From JACKFB01 sp041389525 (GTDB taxonomy: Bacteria > Myxococcota_A > UBA9042 > PHBI01 > JACKFB01): 24,369 nucleotides of DNA. The position numbers were made by a program, and so were the translations under genes. The stretch covers positions 1 through 24,369 of the forward strand of contig JAWKRR010000085.1 in the NCBI GenBank assembly GCA_041389525.1, in the 5' to 3' direction. This document shows, in pieces, positions 17,070 to 24,320 of the stretch. Under the pieces are notes generated by a model. It had not been told where the DNA came from. It made no database searches and saw only the letters and a list, made by a program, of their open reading frames with translations. Position 1 is the stretch's first letter. Each line of letters begins with the position of its first letter.

Positions 17070-17760
17070 GTCCCCGCCGCAGGTGAGCCTGCGCCGACCG
17101 AACACCCACCGCCTCATCCCCTCGAAGTTCCTCGAGCGCGGCGACAGCGTGCTGACGCGCCTGACCGACGACGAGGACGATCTGCGCGCGCTCTATGCCC
17201 TGGAGGGCGCGACCAACGACCGCCTCAGCGCCGAGAGCGGCGCGGCCCTCGCCATCGGACCGGCCGAGCTGGTCTTCGGCGTGCCCAACTACCGCGTCAT
17301 CAACGCGGCCTTCGCCCACGCGCACCCGCTCGGCAGCCGCTTCAACGGGCCCGAGCGCGGCGCGTGGTACGCCGCCTTCGAGCTGCGCACCGCCCAAGCC
17401 GAGGTGGCCTGGCACAAGTCCGTCGAGCTCGCCGAGGTGAGCTGGTTCGAGCAGAGCCTCAGCTACAGCGAGCTGCGCGCCGACTTCGCGGGGCCCTTTC
17501 ACGATCTGCGTGGCCAGCCCGACTTCGCCGACTGCTTGGCCCCCGACTCCTACGTCGCGTCGCAGACCCTGGCCGACCGCCTGCTGAGCGAGGGCTCCCT
17601 CGGCGTCGTCTACCCGAGCGTCCGCCGGCCGGGCGGCACCTGCCTCGCCTGCTTCCGCCCTGCCCTGGTCTACGACGTCCGCATCGAGGCGACCTACGTC
17701 TTCACCTGGTCGGGCGGCCCCACGCCCAGCATCCGCAAGAAGGGCACCGCGCGCTCGTAG
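17050..17760 (+). CDS. RES domain toxin (NAD+-degrading family)
   Basis: A 236-aa protein of the RES family (PF08808). Characterised members deplete NAD+ in the cell and cause growth arrest unless bound by their Xre antitoxin. The three residues that name the family are visible: Arg97 in SRFNGPERG, Glu118 in RTAQAEVAWH, and Ser190 in GVVYPSVRRPGG. The YAAFELRTAQAE helix matches the tAl-x-E segment. About 75 residues lie before the recognisable domain, a longer lead than in compact members. The start is taken as ATG 17050, inside the antitoxin 3' end; no good Shine-Dalgarno is seen, which fits coupling, but a GTG further in is possible. It is probably functional, as nothing is missing. It is flanked by leuS and tdk. 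Confidence 0.88.
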   Translation: MRAAAAESPPQVSLRRPNTHRLIPSKFLERGDSVLTRLTDDEDDLRALYALEGATNDRLSAESGAALAIGPAELVFGVPNYRVINAAFAHAHPLGSRFNGPERGAWYAAFELRTAQAEVAWHKSVELAEVSWFEQSLSYSELRADFAGPFHDLRGQPDFADCLAPDSYVASQTLADRLLSEGSLGVVYPSVRRPGGTCLACFRPALVYDVRIEATYVFTWSGGPTPSIRKKGTARS

Positions 17761-17844
17761 ACGGGAGCCCCGACCCCAAGCGATTTCGCCGGCGCGGCCG
17801 CTCGCCCTCTCGGCGGGGTGGATCCCGGCCGGAAAACCGGCGTA

Positions 17845-18480
17845 ATGTCCGGCGCGATGTACGCCCGCTACCCGATGGGGCAGATCGAGGTGATCTGCGG
17901 CAGCATGTTCTCCGGCAAGTCCGAGGAGCTGATCCGCCGCGTCCGCCGCGCCCGCATCGCCCGCCAGCGCGTCCAGGTCTTCAAGCCGGCCCTGGACACC
18001 CGCGACGGCGAAGACGAGATCGCCAGCCACTCGGCGATGCGCCTCGACGCCGAGACCATGGACAGCAGCGCCGCGATCCTGCGCGCCGTCGACGATCGCA
18101 CCGACGTGGTCGGCATCGACGAGGTCCAGTTCTTCGACGTCGGCGTCGTCGAGGTCATCGACAAGCTCGCCAACATGGGCAAGCGCGTCATCGTCGCGGG
18201 CCTGGACCAGGACTATCTGGGCCGCCCCTTCGACCCGATGCCGCAGATCATGGCCATCGCCGAGTACGTGACCAAGACCCTGGCGGTCTGCTCGCGCTGC
18301 GGCGCACCGGCGAACCGCTCCCAGCGCCTGGTCGGCGACAACGGCCGCGTGCTGGTCGGCGCTGGCGACTCCTACGAGGCGCGGTGCCGCCGCTGCTTCG
18401 AGCCGGACCTCAGCCGCCAGATGGATATGGAGCTGCCCGAGAAGGCGCTCGAGTTGGAGCTCGACGGGGACCGGCGTTGA
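17845..18480 (+). CDS. tdk: Thymidine kinase (type II)
   Basis: Salvage enzyme that phosphorylates thymidine to dTMP. From the ATG at 17845 it is 211 aa. It shows the type II P-loop GSMFSGKSEEL (19-29), the DEVQFF segment (92-97) whose Glu93 is the expected catalytic base (DEAQF in most members), the nucleoside lid region GLDQDYLGRPF, and a structural zinc site formed by C149/C152 and C181/C184. The start is uncertain: GTG 17818, ATG 17845 and ATG 17857 are in frame and none has a strong Shine-Dalgarno; the conserved part begins at MGQIEVICGSMF. Its stop overlaps the TTG start of the next gene. Confidence 0.94.
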   Translation: MSGAMYARYPMGQIEVICGSMFSGKSEELIRRVRRARIARQRVQVFKPALDTRDGEDEIASHSAMRLDAETMDSSAAILRAVDDRTDVVGIDEVQFFDVGVVEVIDKLANMGKRVIVAGLDQDYLGRPFDPMPQIMAIAEYVTKTLAVCSRCGAPANRSQRLVGDNGRVLVGAGDSYEARCRRCFEPDLSRQMDMELPEKALELELDGDRR

Positions 18481-19667
18481 GCCGTTTCGCCAGCATTTGC
18501 CTGCTTGTGTTGCTGCTGGCGCCCGCGCCGGCGCGGGCCGCCGCGCCTGCCGAAGAGCCCTGGCTGCAGACCATCCGCGAGCTTATCGAGCACGACCAGA
18601 TCGGGGCCGCCGCGCTGCGCTGTGACGAGGGCGAGGCCGGCGCAGCCACCGCCAAGCGCGCCCTGAGCCTCGCCGCGAAGTCCCTGTGCGCGGTCGCCCA
18701 CCGCGGGGTCGGCGACCGCCTGGAGTTCATCGGCTCGCTCGACGACGCCCGCGTCCACTGGCGAAAGGCCGCGCGCCTGGACCCGCGGCTGCTGGACGAC
18801 CCCGGCTTCGTCGCCAAGCTCCGCGGCGGCAGCGAGCACGCCCCGCCGCCGGCCAAGCTGCCCCCCAAGGCGCCGGTCCAGCCCGCGCAACCGGCGCCCA
18901 CCCAACCGACCGAGCCCGCGCAGCCGACCGAGCCAAGCCAGCCCGAGGTCGCGCCCGGCCCCCTCCCCCCGCTGCGCGACAGCGGCGAGTCCGACACCGA
19001 GCCGTCGGCCCCGCGTGGGCTGCCGCCCCTCTACGTCCCGCCAGCCGAGGACCCGCAACGCCTGCCCGGCTTCCGCGATGACGACCCGGCGGCCGCCCCG
19101 CCGGAGCAGGAGTTCGAGCCGGGAGTCGACTACGGCCCCGGGACCCGCAACCGGCCTGGCGCCGAACCTGCACCGCGCCCCGAGCCCGAACCTGAGCCCG
19201 AGCCCGAGCCGGAACCCGAGCCAGAGCCCACGCGCCCGCCCGGCCCCCGCGCCGGCCGCACCATCGGCGTGGGCCTCAGCGGCGGCTTCGACGGCATCTT
19301 GGCGCTCACGGTCGGCGCGCTCTTCCAAGAGCTGATCAGCGTCGAGATCTCCATCGGCATCCTCTACCCGGTGCTCGACGCGCGCGTCCGCTTCTACGGC
19401 CTGCGCCGCGCCTTCTCGCCCGTCGTCGGCTTCGGGATGACGACGCCCCTGTCCGACAAAGGCCGCTTCGGCCTCAAGGTCGACGCCTACGACAACCTCT
19501 ACGACCTGGGCGAGACCGTCCACGTCGACCTGGGCCTCTCCTGGGCGCCCCACCGCCGCCTGGAGGTCTTCGCCGGCTTCGCGTTCGTCTCCAGTCTCGA
19601 CGCCGATGACCCCGACCGGGTGCTCTTCTTCCCGCAGTCGTCGATCCAGGCGATGTTCTATTTCTGA
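18477..19667 (+). CDS. Secreted modular protein: helical N-domain, Pro-rich linkers, beta-barrel-like C-terminus
   Basis: A 396-aa protein without a named family. Residues 1-22 are a signal peptide (MSRFASICLLVLLLAPAPAR). Residues about 25-118 are helical and TPR-like, with Cys50 and Cys71 that could pair, and HWRKAARLDPRLLDDPGF at the end. Residues about 120-258 are Pro-rich, with repeats QPTEPAQPTEPSQPE and a 17-residue Pro-Glu run (235-251). Residues 260-396 are alternating hydrophobic strands with Gly/aromatic pattern (TIGVGLSGGFDGILALTVGA, ISIGILYPVLDARVRFYG, VHVDLGLSWAPHRRLEVFAG) and end in Phe, as outer-membrane beta-barrel strands do. The TTG at 18477 overlaps the tdk stop and has a GGGGA 6-7 nt upstream. 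The layout suggests a barrel in the outer membrane with a stiff periplasm-spanning arm. Confidence 0.8.
   Translation: MSRFASICLLVLLLAPAPARAAAPAEEPWLQTIRELIEHDQIGAAALRCDEGEAGAATAKRALSLAAKSLCAVAHRGVGDRLEFIGSLDDARVHWRKAARLDPRLLDDPGFVAKLRGGSEHAPPPAKLPPKAPVQPAQPAPTQPTEPAQPTEPSQPEVAPGPLPPLRDSGESDTEPSAPRGLPPLYVPPAEDPQRLPGFRDDDPAAAPPEQEFEPGVDYGPGTRNRPGAEPAPRPEPEPEPEPEPEPEPEPTRPPGPRAGRTIGVGLSGGFDGILALTVGALFQELISVEISIGILYPVLDARVRFYGLRRAFSPVVGFGMTTPLSDKGRFGLKVDAYDNLYDLGETVHVDLGLSWAPHRRLEVFAGFAFVSSLDADDPDRVLFFPQSSIQAMFYF
19179..19229 (+). repeat. Tandem Pro-Glu codon repeat (17 codons)
   Basis: A 51-bp imperfect 6-bp repeat of the form CCN-GAR encodes alternating Pro and Glu inside the secreted protein at 18477-19667. 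Third codon positions vary (ccc, cct, ccg, cca; gag, gaa), so the amino acid pattern is kept while the DNA repeat has diverged, which points to selection on the protein and not to fresh slippage. Confidence 0.9.
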
Positions 19668-19703
19668 GGCGGCGACTGGCGAAAAGACGCGGTCGGCCAG
19701 CCC

Positions 19704-21287
19704 CTAGGCCCGCACGTCCGCGATGGACCAGGCCGGCACCTCGCCCTCGATCCCCTTGAGCTGCAGCAGCTCGCGCCGGTTCTCGACGAGCTTCCCGCGG
19801 CACGCGCCCATCGCGGCCTCCGAGACCAGCACCTCGCCCGCCGACGCCGCCGAGCAAAGCCGGCTGGCCAGGTTCACCGAGCGCCCGATGACCGTGTAGC
19901 TCATCGTCTTTGAGGACCCCATGTACCCCGCGATGACCTCGCCGGTGTGCACGCCCACGCCGGTGTGAATCGCCTGCAGGCCGTCCATCTCGCGCAGGTT
20001 GTTGAAGCCGCGCAGCTGCTTCTGGATCTTCACGGCCGCCGACGCCGCCTTGAGCGCCGCGTCCGGGACATCCACCGGCGCGCCCCAGATGGCCATCACC
20101 CCGTCACCCATGAACTTGTCCAGCGTCCCCTCGAACTCGAAGATCACGTCCACGATCAGCTCGAAGTACTCGTTGAGCATCTTCACGAGGTCTTCTGGCT
20201 GCGAGCGCTCCGAGATCTTCGTGAAGCCGCGGATGTCGGTGAACAGGATGGTCACCGGGCGCTTGTCGCCGCCGATCTTGATCTCGAGATCGCCGTTGAC
20301 GACGCGCTCGACGAGGTTGGGCGACAGCATCTTCTCGAACTTCTGGCGCGTGACGGCGGCCTGCTCGACGCGCTGCACAAGCTGCGAGTTCTCGATGCTG
20401 ATCGAGGCCTGCTGGGCGATCCCCTGCAGCATCGCCAAGTCTTTCTCGCCGAACGCGTTGATCGAGAGCTGCGAGTCCAGGTGGATGACGCCGATGACGG
20501 TGCGGTCTCGGGCCAGCAGCGGCACGCACATGGACGAGCGGATGCCTTGGATGATGATGCTCTTCGCGTGGGAGAAGCGCGCGTCGTGCAGGGCGTCGTT
20601 GGTCAGGACGGCTTTGCGCTCGCTGAGCACCTTGCGGAGGATGGTCTTCGACAGCTCGATGGGCTCGCTGGTGCGCTTGCCGCGGACTTTGACCGCGCGG
20701 GGCACCAGGCGGTCGGTCTCGCCCTCGGCCAGCAAGATGACGCCGCGGTCGACCTCGAAGAGCGCGAAGAGGTGGTCCAGCAGCAGCGGCAGCAGCTTCT
20801 CCAAGCGAATCTCGCCCGAGATCGCGTGCTGAAGCCGCGCGGCGATACGCAGCTTCTCGTAGTCGCGGCGCAGCGCCTCGACGTCGATGACCTGCTCGAC
20901 CGGCAGGAACTCCTCGGCGGTGGTCTGGGCGACGGCGTTGCAGATCGACGACTCCAGGGCGTCGCCGATGGAGATCTCGTGCTCCCCGGTGCCGGCCTGC
21001 TCGTCGTTGTGGAAGATCATCTTCGTCGCGCCGAGCGAGACGCGATCGCGGTGTTTCAGGGGGACGGTGCCGCTGACCCGCTGCTCGTTGAGGTAGGTGC
21101 CGTTGAGGCTGCCGAGATCCTGCAGCGACCAGCCTGACTCACCGCGCCGGATGACGATGTGCTCCTTGGAGACCAAGCGGTCCAGAACCTGAAGGCTCTG
21201 GTTCGGGTGGCGGCCCAGACTGTTGGACTCGGCGAGTTCGTAATCGCGCGTCCGCCCGTCGGGGAGCCTGACGATGAGCTTGGCCAT
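19704..21287 (-). CDS. Class III adenylate cyclase with FHA and GAF domains
   Basis: A 527-aa cytoplasmic protein. FHA domain (1-95): LGRHP (24-28), SKEH (40-43) and NGTYLN (62-67), the residues that read phosphothreonine. A linker (~96-155) leads to a GAF domain (~155-305), for example VDRGVILLAEGETDRLVPRA and IIIQGIRSSMCVPLL. The cyclase domain (~340-500) has both metal-binding Asp residues (Asp351 in FTDIRGF, Asp395 in MGDGVMAIWG), Lys391 and Thr465 that favour ATP, and Asn472/Arg476 in VNLASRL for transition-state binding. All catalytic positions are present, so it should make cAMP. The input is likely a phosphorylated partner through FHA and a small ligand or redox state through GAF. It is convergent with the upstream secreted-protein gene (36 bp gap). 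Confidence 0.94.
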   Translation of the reverse strand: MAKLIVRLPDGRTRDYELAESNSLGRHPNQSLQVLDRLVSKEHIVIRRGESGWSLQDLGSLNGTYLNEQRVSGTVPLKHRDRVSLGATKMIFHNDEQAGTGEHEISIGDALESSICNAVAQTTAEEFLPVEQVIDVEALRRDYEKLRIAARLQHAISGEIRLEKLLPLLLDHLFALFEVDRGVILLAEGETDRLVPRAVKVRGKRTSEPIELSKTILRKVLSERKAVLTNDALHDARFSHAKSIIIQGIRSSMCVPLLARDRTVIGVIHLDSQLSINAFGEKDLAMLQGIAQQASISIENSQLVQRVEQAAVTRQKFEKMLSPNLVERVVNGDLEIKIGGDKRPVTILFTDIRGFTKISERSQPEDLVKMLNEYFELIVDVIFEFEGTLDKFMGDGVMAIWGAPVDVPDAALKAASAAVKIQKQLRGFNNLREMDGLQAIHTGVGVHTGEVIAGYMGSSKTMSYTVIGRSVNLASRLCSAASAGEVLVSEAAMGACRGKLVENRRELLQLKGIEGEVPAWSIADVRA

Positions 21288-21398
21288 GTGTTCCCGCGCG
21301 TGTCGCCGCGACGGTGGGGGTCCAGCAGAGCGCGGCTGGACCGTGGGGCCGCGACGAGGCGGCTATCCTAGCGCAGCCCGCCTCGAATGACGATGGTC

Positions 21399-22307
21399 TC
21401 AGTGACCCGCGCCCGCCCCGGTGGCGATGACGACGCGGGCTAGGCCGCTGTAGTCTTGGCGAATGCGGACCTCGGCGAAACCGGCGGCCAGCAGGAGGGC
21501 GCGCACCTTCGCCGCCTGCTCGTCGTCGCTGATCTCGAGGAAGACGCCGCCGCCGTCCGCCAGCACGCCCGGGCGGGCGCAGGCCAAGACGAGGGGCGCG
21601 ATCACGTCGAGACCCTCGGGGCCGGCGGTCAGCGCGAGGGCGGGCTCATGGTCGCGGACCTCGGGCATCAGCCCGGCGTGCAAACCCTGAGGGATGTACG
21701 GGGGATTCGAGACGATCAGGTCAAAGGGCGCGCGCCCGGCGGCCTCGTAGAGCGGCGGCAGGCCGTCGGCGCGGAGGACGTGGACCCGCTCGGCGACGCC
21801 CAGGGTCTGCGCGTTCTCGGCGGCCAGGCGCAACGGCGTCTCGGCGACGTCGCCGGCCCACACGGTGGCCTCAGGGAGCTCGTGCGCCAGGGCCACAGCG
21901 ATGCAGCCGCTGCCGGTGCCGACCTCGGCGATGCGCAGGGCCGCGCGCCCGCTGGCCTGCAGCGCCTTGGCGTGAGCCAGGGCCTCCTCGACCAGGATCT
22001 CGGTGTCGCCGCGCGGGATCAGCACGCCCGGCTCGACGCGAAAGCTCAGCGACCAGAACTCCTGGGTGCCGGTGAGGTACTGGACCGGCTCGCGGGCCTG
22101 GACGCGGCGCTTCACGAGGTCGCGGTAGCGGTCGCGCTCGTCGTCGGTCAGCGGCCGGTCGAAGTGCGCGTAGAGCAGGATGCGCTGAAGCCCCAGGACG
22201 TGGGCCAGCAGCACCTCCGCGTCGACGCGCGGCTGCGGGACGGCCTTCTCTTTGAAGTAGCCGACGGTCCACTGAAGGGTCTTGAGGAGGGTCCAGGACT
22301 CGCTCAT
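21399..22307 (-). CDS. prmC: Peptide chain release factor N5-glutamine methyltransferase
   Basis: A 302-aa SAM-dependent enzyme that methylates the GGQ glutamine of release factors RF1/RF2. Visible: the N-terminal helical substrate domain (1-85, ending REPVQYLTGTQEFW), the family block VLIPRGDTEILVEEAL (95-110), the SAM loop EVGTGSGCIAVAL (128-140), and the catalytic NPPY (201-204). Length is slightly above the usual ~280. The ATG at 22307 overlaps the thiE stop (ATGA), with AGGA 9 nt upstream; the frame open beyond it lies within thiE. It is the last gene of the engB-rimI-thiE-prmC group, followed by a 110-bp gap before the FHA-cyclase start. Confidence 0.95.
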   Translation of the reverse strand: MSESWTLLKTLQWTVGYFKEKAVPQPRVDAEVLLAHVLGLQRILLYAHFDRPLTDDERDRYRDLVKRRVQAREPVQYLTGTQEFWSLSFRVEPGVLIPRGDTEILVEEALAHAKALQASGRAALRIAEVGTGSGCIAVALAHELPEATVWAGDVAETPLRLAAENAQTLGVAERVHVLRADGLPPLYEAAGRAPFDLIVSNPPYIPQGLHAGLMPEVRDHEPALALTAGPEGLDVIAPLVLACARPGVLADGGGVFLEISDDEQAAKVRALLLAAGFAEVRIRQDYSGLARVVIATGAGAGH

Positions 22308-23035
22308 GCGAGCGCATCCTGGAGGTCGGCGGCGCGTTTGGCCAGGGCGGCGAGGCCGGCGCGGGTGGCGAGGTCGAGGCCGGCGACGAGGGCGCCGATG
22401 ATGGCGACGGCGGCGGCCCCGGCCTCGATGGCCAGCGGCGCCGTCTTGAGGTCGAGGCCGCCGATGGCGACGACGGGCCACGCGCTGCGGGCGGCGGCGA
22501 GGCGCAGGCCCTCAAGGCCCACGACCGGGTCCGGGTGGGCCTTGCTGGCGGTGGCGAAGACCGGGCCGAAGCCGAGGTAGTCGACGGGCTCAGCGGCGGC
22601 GGCGGCCACCTGGGCGAGGTCGTGAGTGGAGTAGCCGATCAGCGGCTCAGGCCCCACCACGCGGCGGGCGGCGGCGGGCGGCAGGTCCTGCTGGCCGAGG
22701 TGCAGGCCATAAGCCAGCCCGAGATCGGGCCCGGCCTCCGAAGCGAGGATGGCGACGAGGTCCGCACGGTCGTCGATGACCAGGGTGGCCCCGCTGCCTC
22801 GGAGCGCTGCGGCCACCTCGCGCTGGATGCGCAGTCGCTCGCTGTCGACGGCGGTCTTCAGTCGTAGCTGTACGATTCGGCAGCCCGCATCAGCGAAAAC
22901 GCGCGCTGCGGCCGCCATGCTCGCGGTCGGGACCTGCCCCTCCGAGAGGAGCGGGTAGAGCCCGCGGACGGCCCGCGCCCTGCCTGCGGACGTCTCAGCG
23001 CGCGGCGATTCGGCCGGTGTCGACGGCGCGCTCAC
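22304..23035 (-). CDS. thiE: Thiamine phosphate synthase (ThiE/TenI family)
   Basis: A 243-aa TIM-barrel enzyme joining the pyrimidine and thiazole halves of thiamine. Motifs in order: GLYPLLSEG (25-33; GLYxITD in most), QLRLK (56-60) with the conserved Arg and Lys, LVIDDRADL (85-93; usually INDR, so Asn is replaced by Asp here), GLHLGQQDLP (110-119), IGYSTHD (133-139), YLGFGPVFATASK (153-165), PVVAIGGL (187-194) and AVAIIGAL (209-216). The first ~24 residues are non-conserved. The GTG at 23035 is chosen because it overlaps the rimI stop (GTGA). TenI, a related thiazole tautomerase, is the main alternative, but the preserved QLR-K and HLGQ-D motifs favour synthase. Confidence 0.85.
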   Translation of the reverse strand: MSAPSTPAESPRAETSAGRARAVRGLYPLLSEGQVPTASMAAAARVFADAGCRIVQLRLKTAVDSERLRIQREVAAALRGSGATLVIDDRADLVAILASEAGPDLGLAYGLHLGQQDLPPAAARRVVGPEPLIGYSTHDLAQVAAAAAEPVDYLGFGPVFATASKAHPDPVVGLEGLRLAAARSAWPVVAIGGLDLKTAPLAIEAGAAAVAIIGALVAGLDLATRAGLAALAKRAADLQDALA

Positions 23036-23538
23036 GCGTCGGACGGCGCCCCGAGCCCGGGCAGCGGCGAGACCGCGCTCTGCGAACCCAAGTCGTAGAG
23101 CATGAGGATCGCGTCCTCGCCGTTGTTCGAATAGTACTTCGGGCGCACGCCGACCTGCTTGAAGCCGCCGCTCTCGTACAGCGCGATGGCCGCGACGTTG
23201 GACCGCCGCACCTCGAGCGTGACGAAGCGCGCCTTGTTCTCGCCGGCGAAGCCCAGCATGAAGTCGACGAGGAGGCGCCCATAGTGATGGTGCCGCTCGT
23301 CGGGGTTCACGGCGACGTTGAGCAGGTGCACCTCGTCGGCGACGCTCCAGAAGACGATGTAGCCGAGCAGGTCGTTGCTGTCGACGCGGCGCAGGGTGTG
23401 GCAGTGCGACCAGCAATGCCTGAGCTCCGCGCGGAAGACCTCGTCTGGCCACGGGTCTTCGAAGGAGCGCGATTCGACGCTGAGGATCTCGTCGAGGTCC
23501 TCAGCGGTCATCGTGTGGATGGTAGCGTCGTCTTGCAT
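23032..23538 (-). CDS. rimI: Ribosomal protein alanine N-acetyltransferase (GNAT family)
   Basis: About 168 residues from ATG 23538. It has the GNAT fold order of RimI: IHTMTAEDLDEILSVESRSF, the DPWPDEVFRAEL helix, LLGYIVFWSVADEVHLLNVAVNP, the acetyl-CoA loop and NVAAIALYESGGFKQVGVRPKYY, with the family's tyrosine in LYE and in KYY. In the acetyl-CoA loop the usual Q/R-x-x-G-x-G/A reads RHHHYGR, so the first Gly is His. RimI acetylates the N-terminus of ribosomal protein S18; related enzymes have wider targets. The frame is open to a GTG at 23631, but conservation starts after 23538, and no strong Shine-Dalgarno settles it. The stop overlaps the thiE start. Confidence 0.88.
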   Translation of the reverse strand: MQDDATIHTMTAEDLDEILSVESRSFEDPWPDEVFRAELRHCWSHCHTLRRVDSNDLLGYIVFWSVADEVHLLNVAVNPDERHHHYGRLLVDFMLGFAGENKARFVTLEVRRSNVAAIALYESGGFKQVGVRPKYYSNNGEDAILMLYDLGSQSAVSPLPGLGAPSDA

Positions 23539-23660
23539 TGCGGTATCGCGGTCGCTCAGGCGCGACCGGCCCCCGGAAAGCCTGGGTAGTCCCGTACACT
23601 CACTATGCGGTCCGACTGCGAACGGGCACACGCGCGGCGGCGAAATGTCCGCTGCGATGG

Positions 23661-24320
23661 CTACTCGGCGTCACTGGCTGCCTTCGCGTCGTCAGCCAGC
23701 AGCGCGAGAATCGTGCCCCAGACCACGTCGCGGCCTTCGCGCGACAGCGCCGAGAAGGGCACCACGTCTTCGGTCGGAACGTCTAAAGAACGGGCGATGT
23801 CGCGCCGCCTGCCCGGCCAGCGGGACGTAGGAAACTTATCGGCCTTGGTAGCTACTATCAAGCAGCTTCGCTCCCGCTCGCGGAACCAGTCGAGGAGCTC
23901 GCGTTCCTCGGCGGCCGGGTCGCGGCGCATGTCGACCAGCAGCAGCGCGAGGGAGAGCTGCGGGCGGTCGGCGAGGTAGCCCTGGATGGTGCGGCCCCAC
24001 TCGGCCTGCATGTCGCGGGTGACCTTGGCCCAGCCGTAACCCGGGAGGTCGGCGAGGGTGACGATGCCTTGGGCGTCGAAGAAGTTGATCAGGCGGGTGC
24101 GGCCGGGGGTGCCGGAGACGCGGGCGAGCTGCTTGCGGTTGGCCAGGACGTTGAGCAGCGAGGATTTGCCGACGTTGGAGCGGCCGCAGAAGCAGACCTC
24201 GGGCATGTCGGTGTGAGGGGAGTCGCCCAGGCCGCGGGCGGACTTGATGAAGTCGACGCGGCCGGGGAAGCCTTCGGGGACGGCGAGCGGGCGGTAGCCT
24301 AGGGGGCGGATGGAACTCAC
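23661..24320 (-). CDS. engB: Ribosome biogenesis GTPase EngB/YsxC/YihA
   Basis: A 219-aa GTPase of the TrmE-Era-EngA-EngB-Septin class, needed for large ribosomal subunit maturation. G1 is GRSNVGKSSLLN (~46-57), switch I/G2 is GTPGRTRLINFF (~70-81), G3 is DLPGYGWAKV (~91-100), G4 is TKADKF (~159-164) and G5 is SALSREG (~190-196). The family opening VDFIKSARGLGD is at ~22-33, so the first 20 residues are an N-terminal extension. The GTG at 24320 overlaps the stop of the upstream partial gene (GTGA), which supports it although no strong Shine-Dalgarno is seen. It is followed by a 122-bp gap to rimI. Confidence 0.95.
   Translation of the reverse strand: MSSIRPLGYRPLAVPEGFPGRVDFIKSARGLGDSPHTDMPEVCFCGRSNVGKSSLLNVLANRKQLARVSGTPGRTRLINFFDAQGIVTLADLPGYGWAKVTRDMQAEWGRTIQGYLADRPQLSLALLLVDMRRDPAAEERELLDWFRERERSCLIVATKADKFPTSRWPGRRRDIARSLDVPTEDVVPFSALSREGRDVVWGTILALLADDAKAASDAE

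Noticed and set aside
17364..18476. In-frame extension upstream of the secreted barrel protein
   Set aside because: It overlaps the RES toxin and tdk in another frame and is Arg/Pro-rich; the signal peptide begins at TTG 18477.
19179..19229. Repeat considered as a possible CRISPR-like or slippage array
   Set aside because: It is a 6-bp codon-phase repeat inside a coding region without spacers.
19947..21137. Long plus-strand frame opposite the FHA-cyclase
   Set aside because: A high-GC shadow with His/Val/Asp/Leu-rich sequence and no motifs; the minus strand has full-length domain matches.
21456..22580. Long plus-strand frame opposite prmC and thiE
   Set aside because: Shadow of two well-supported minus-strand genes.
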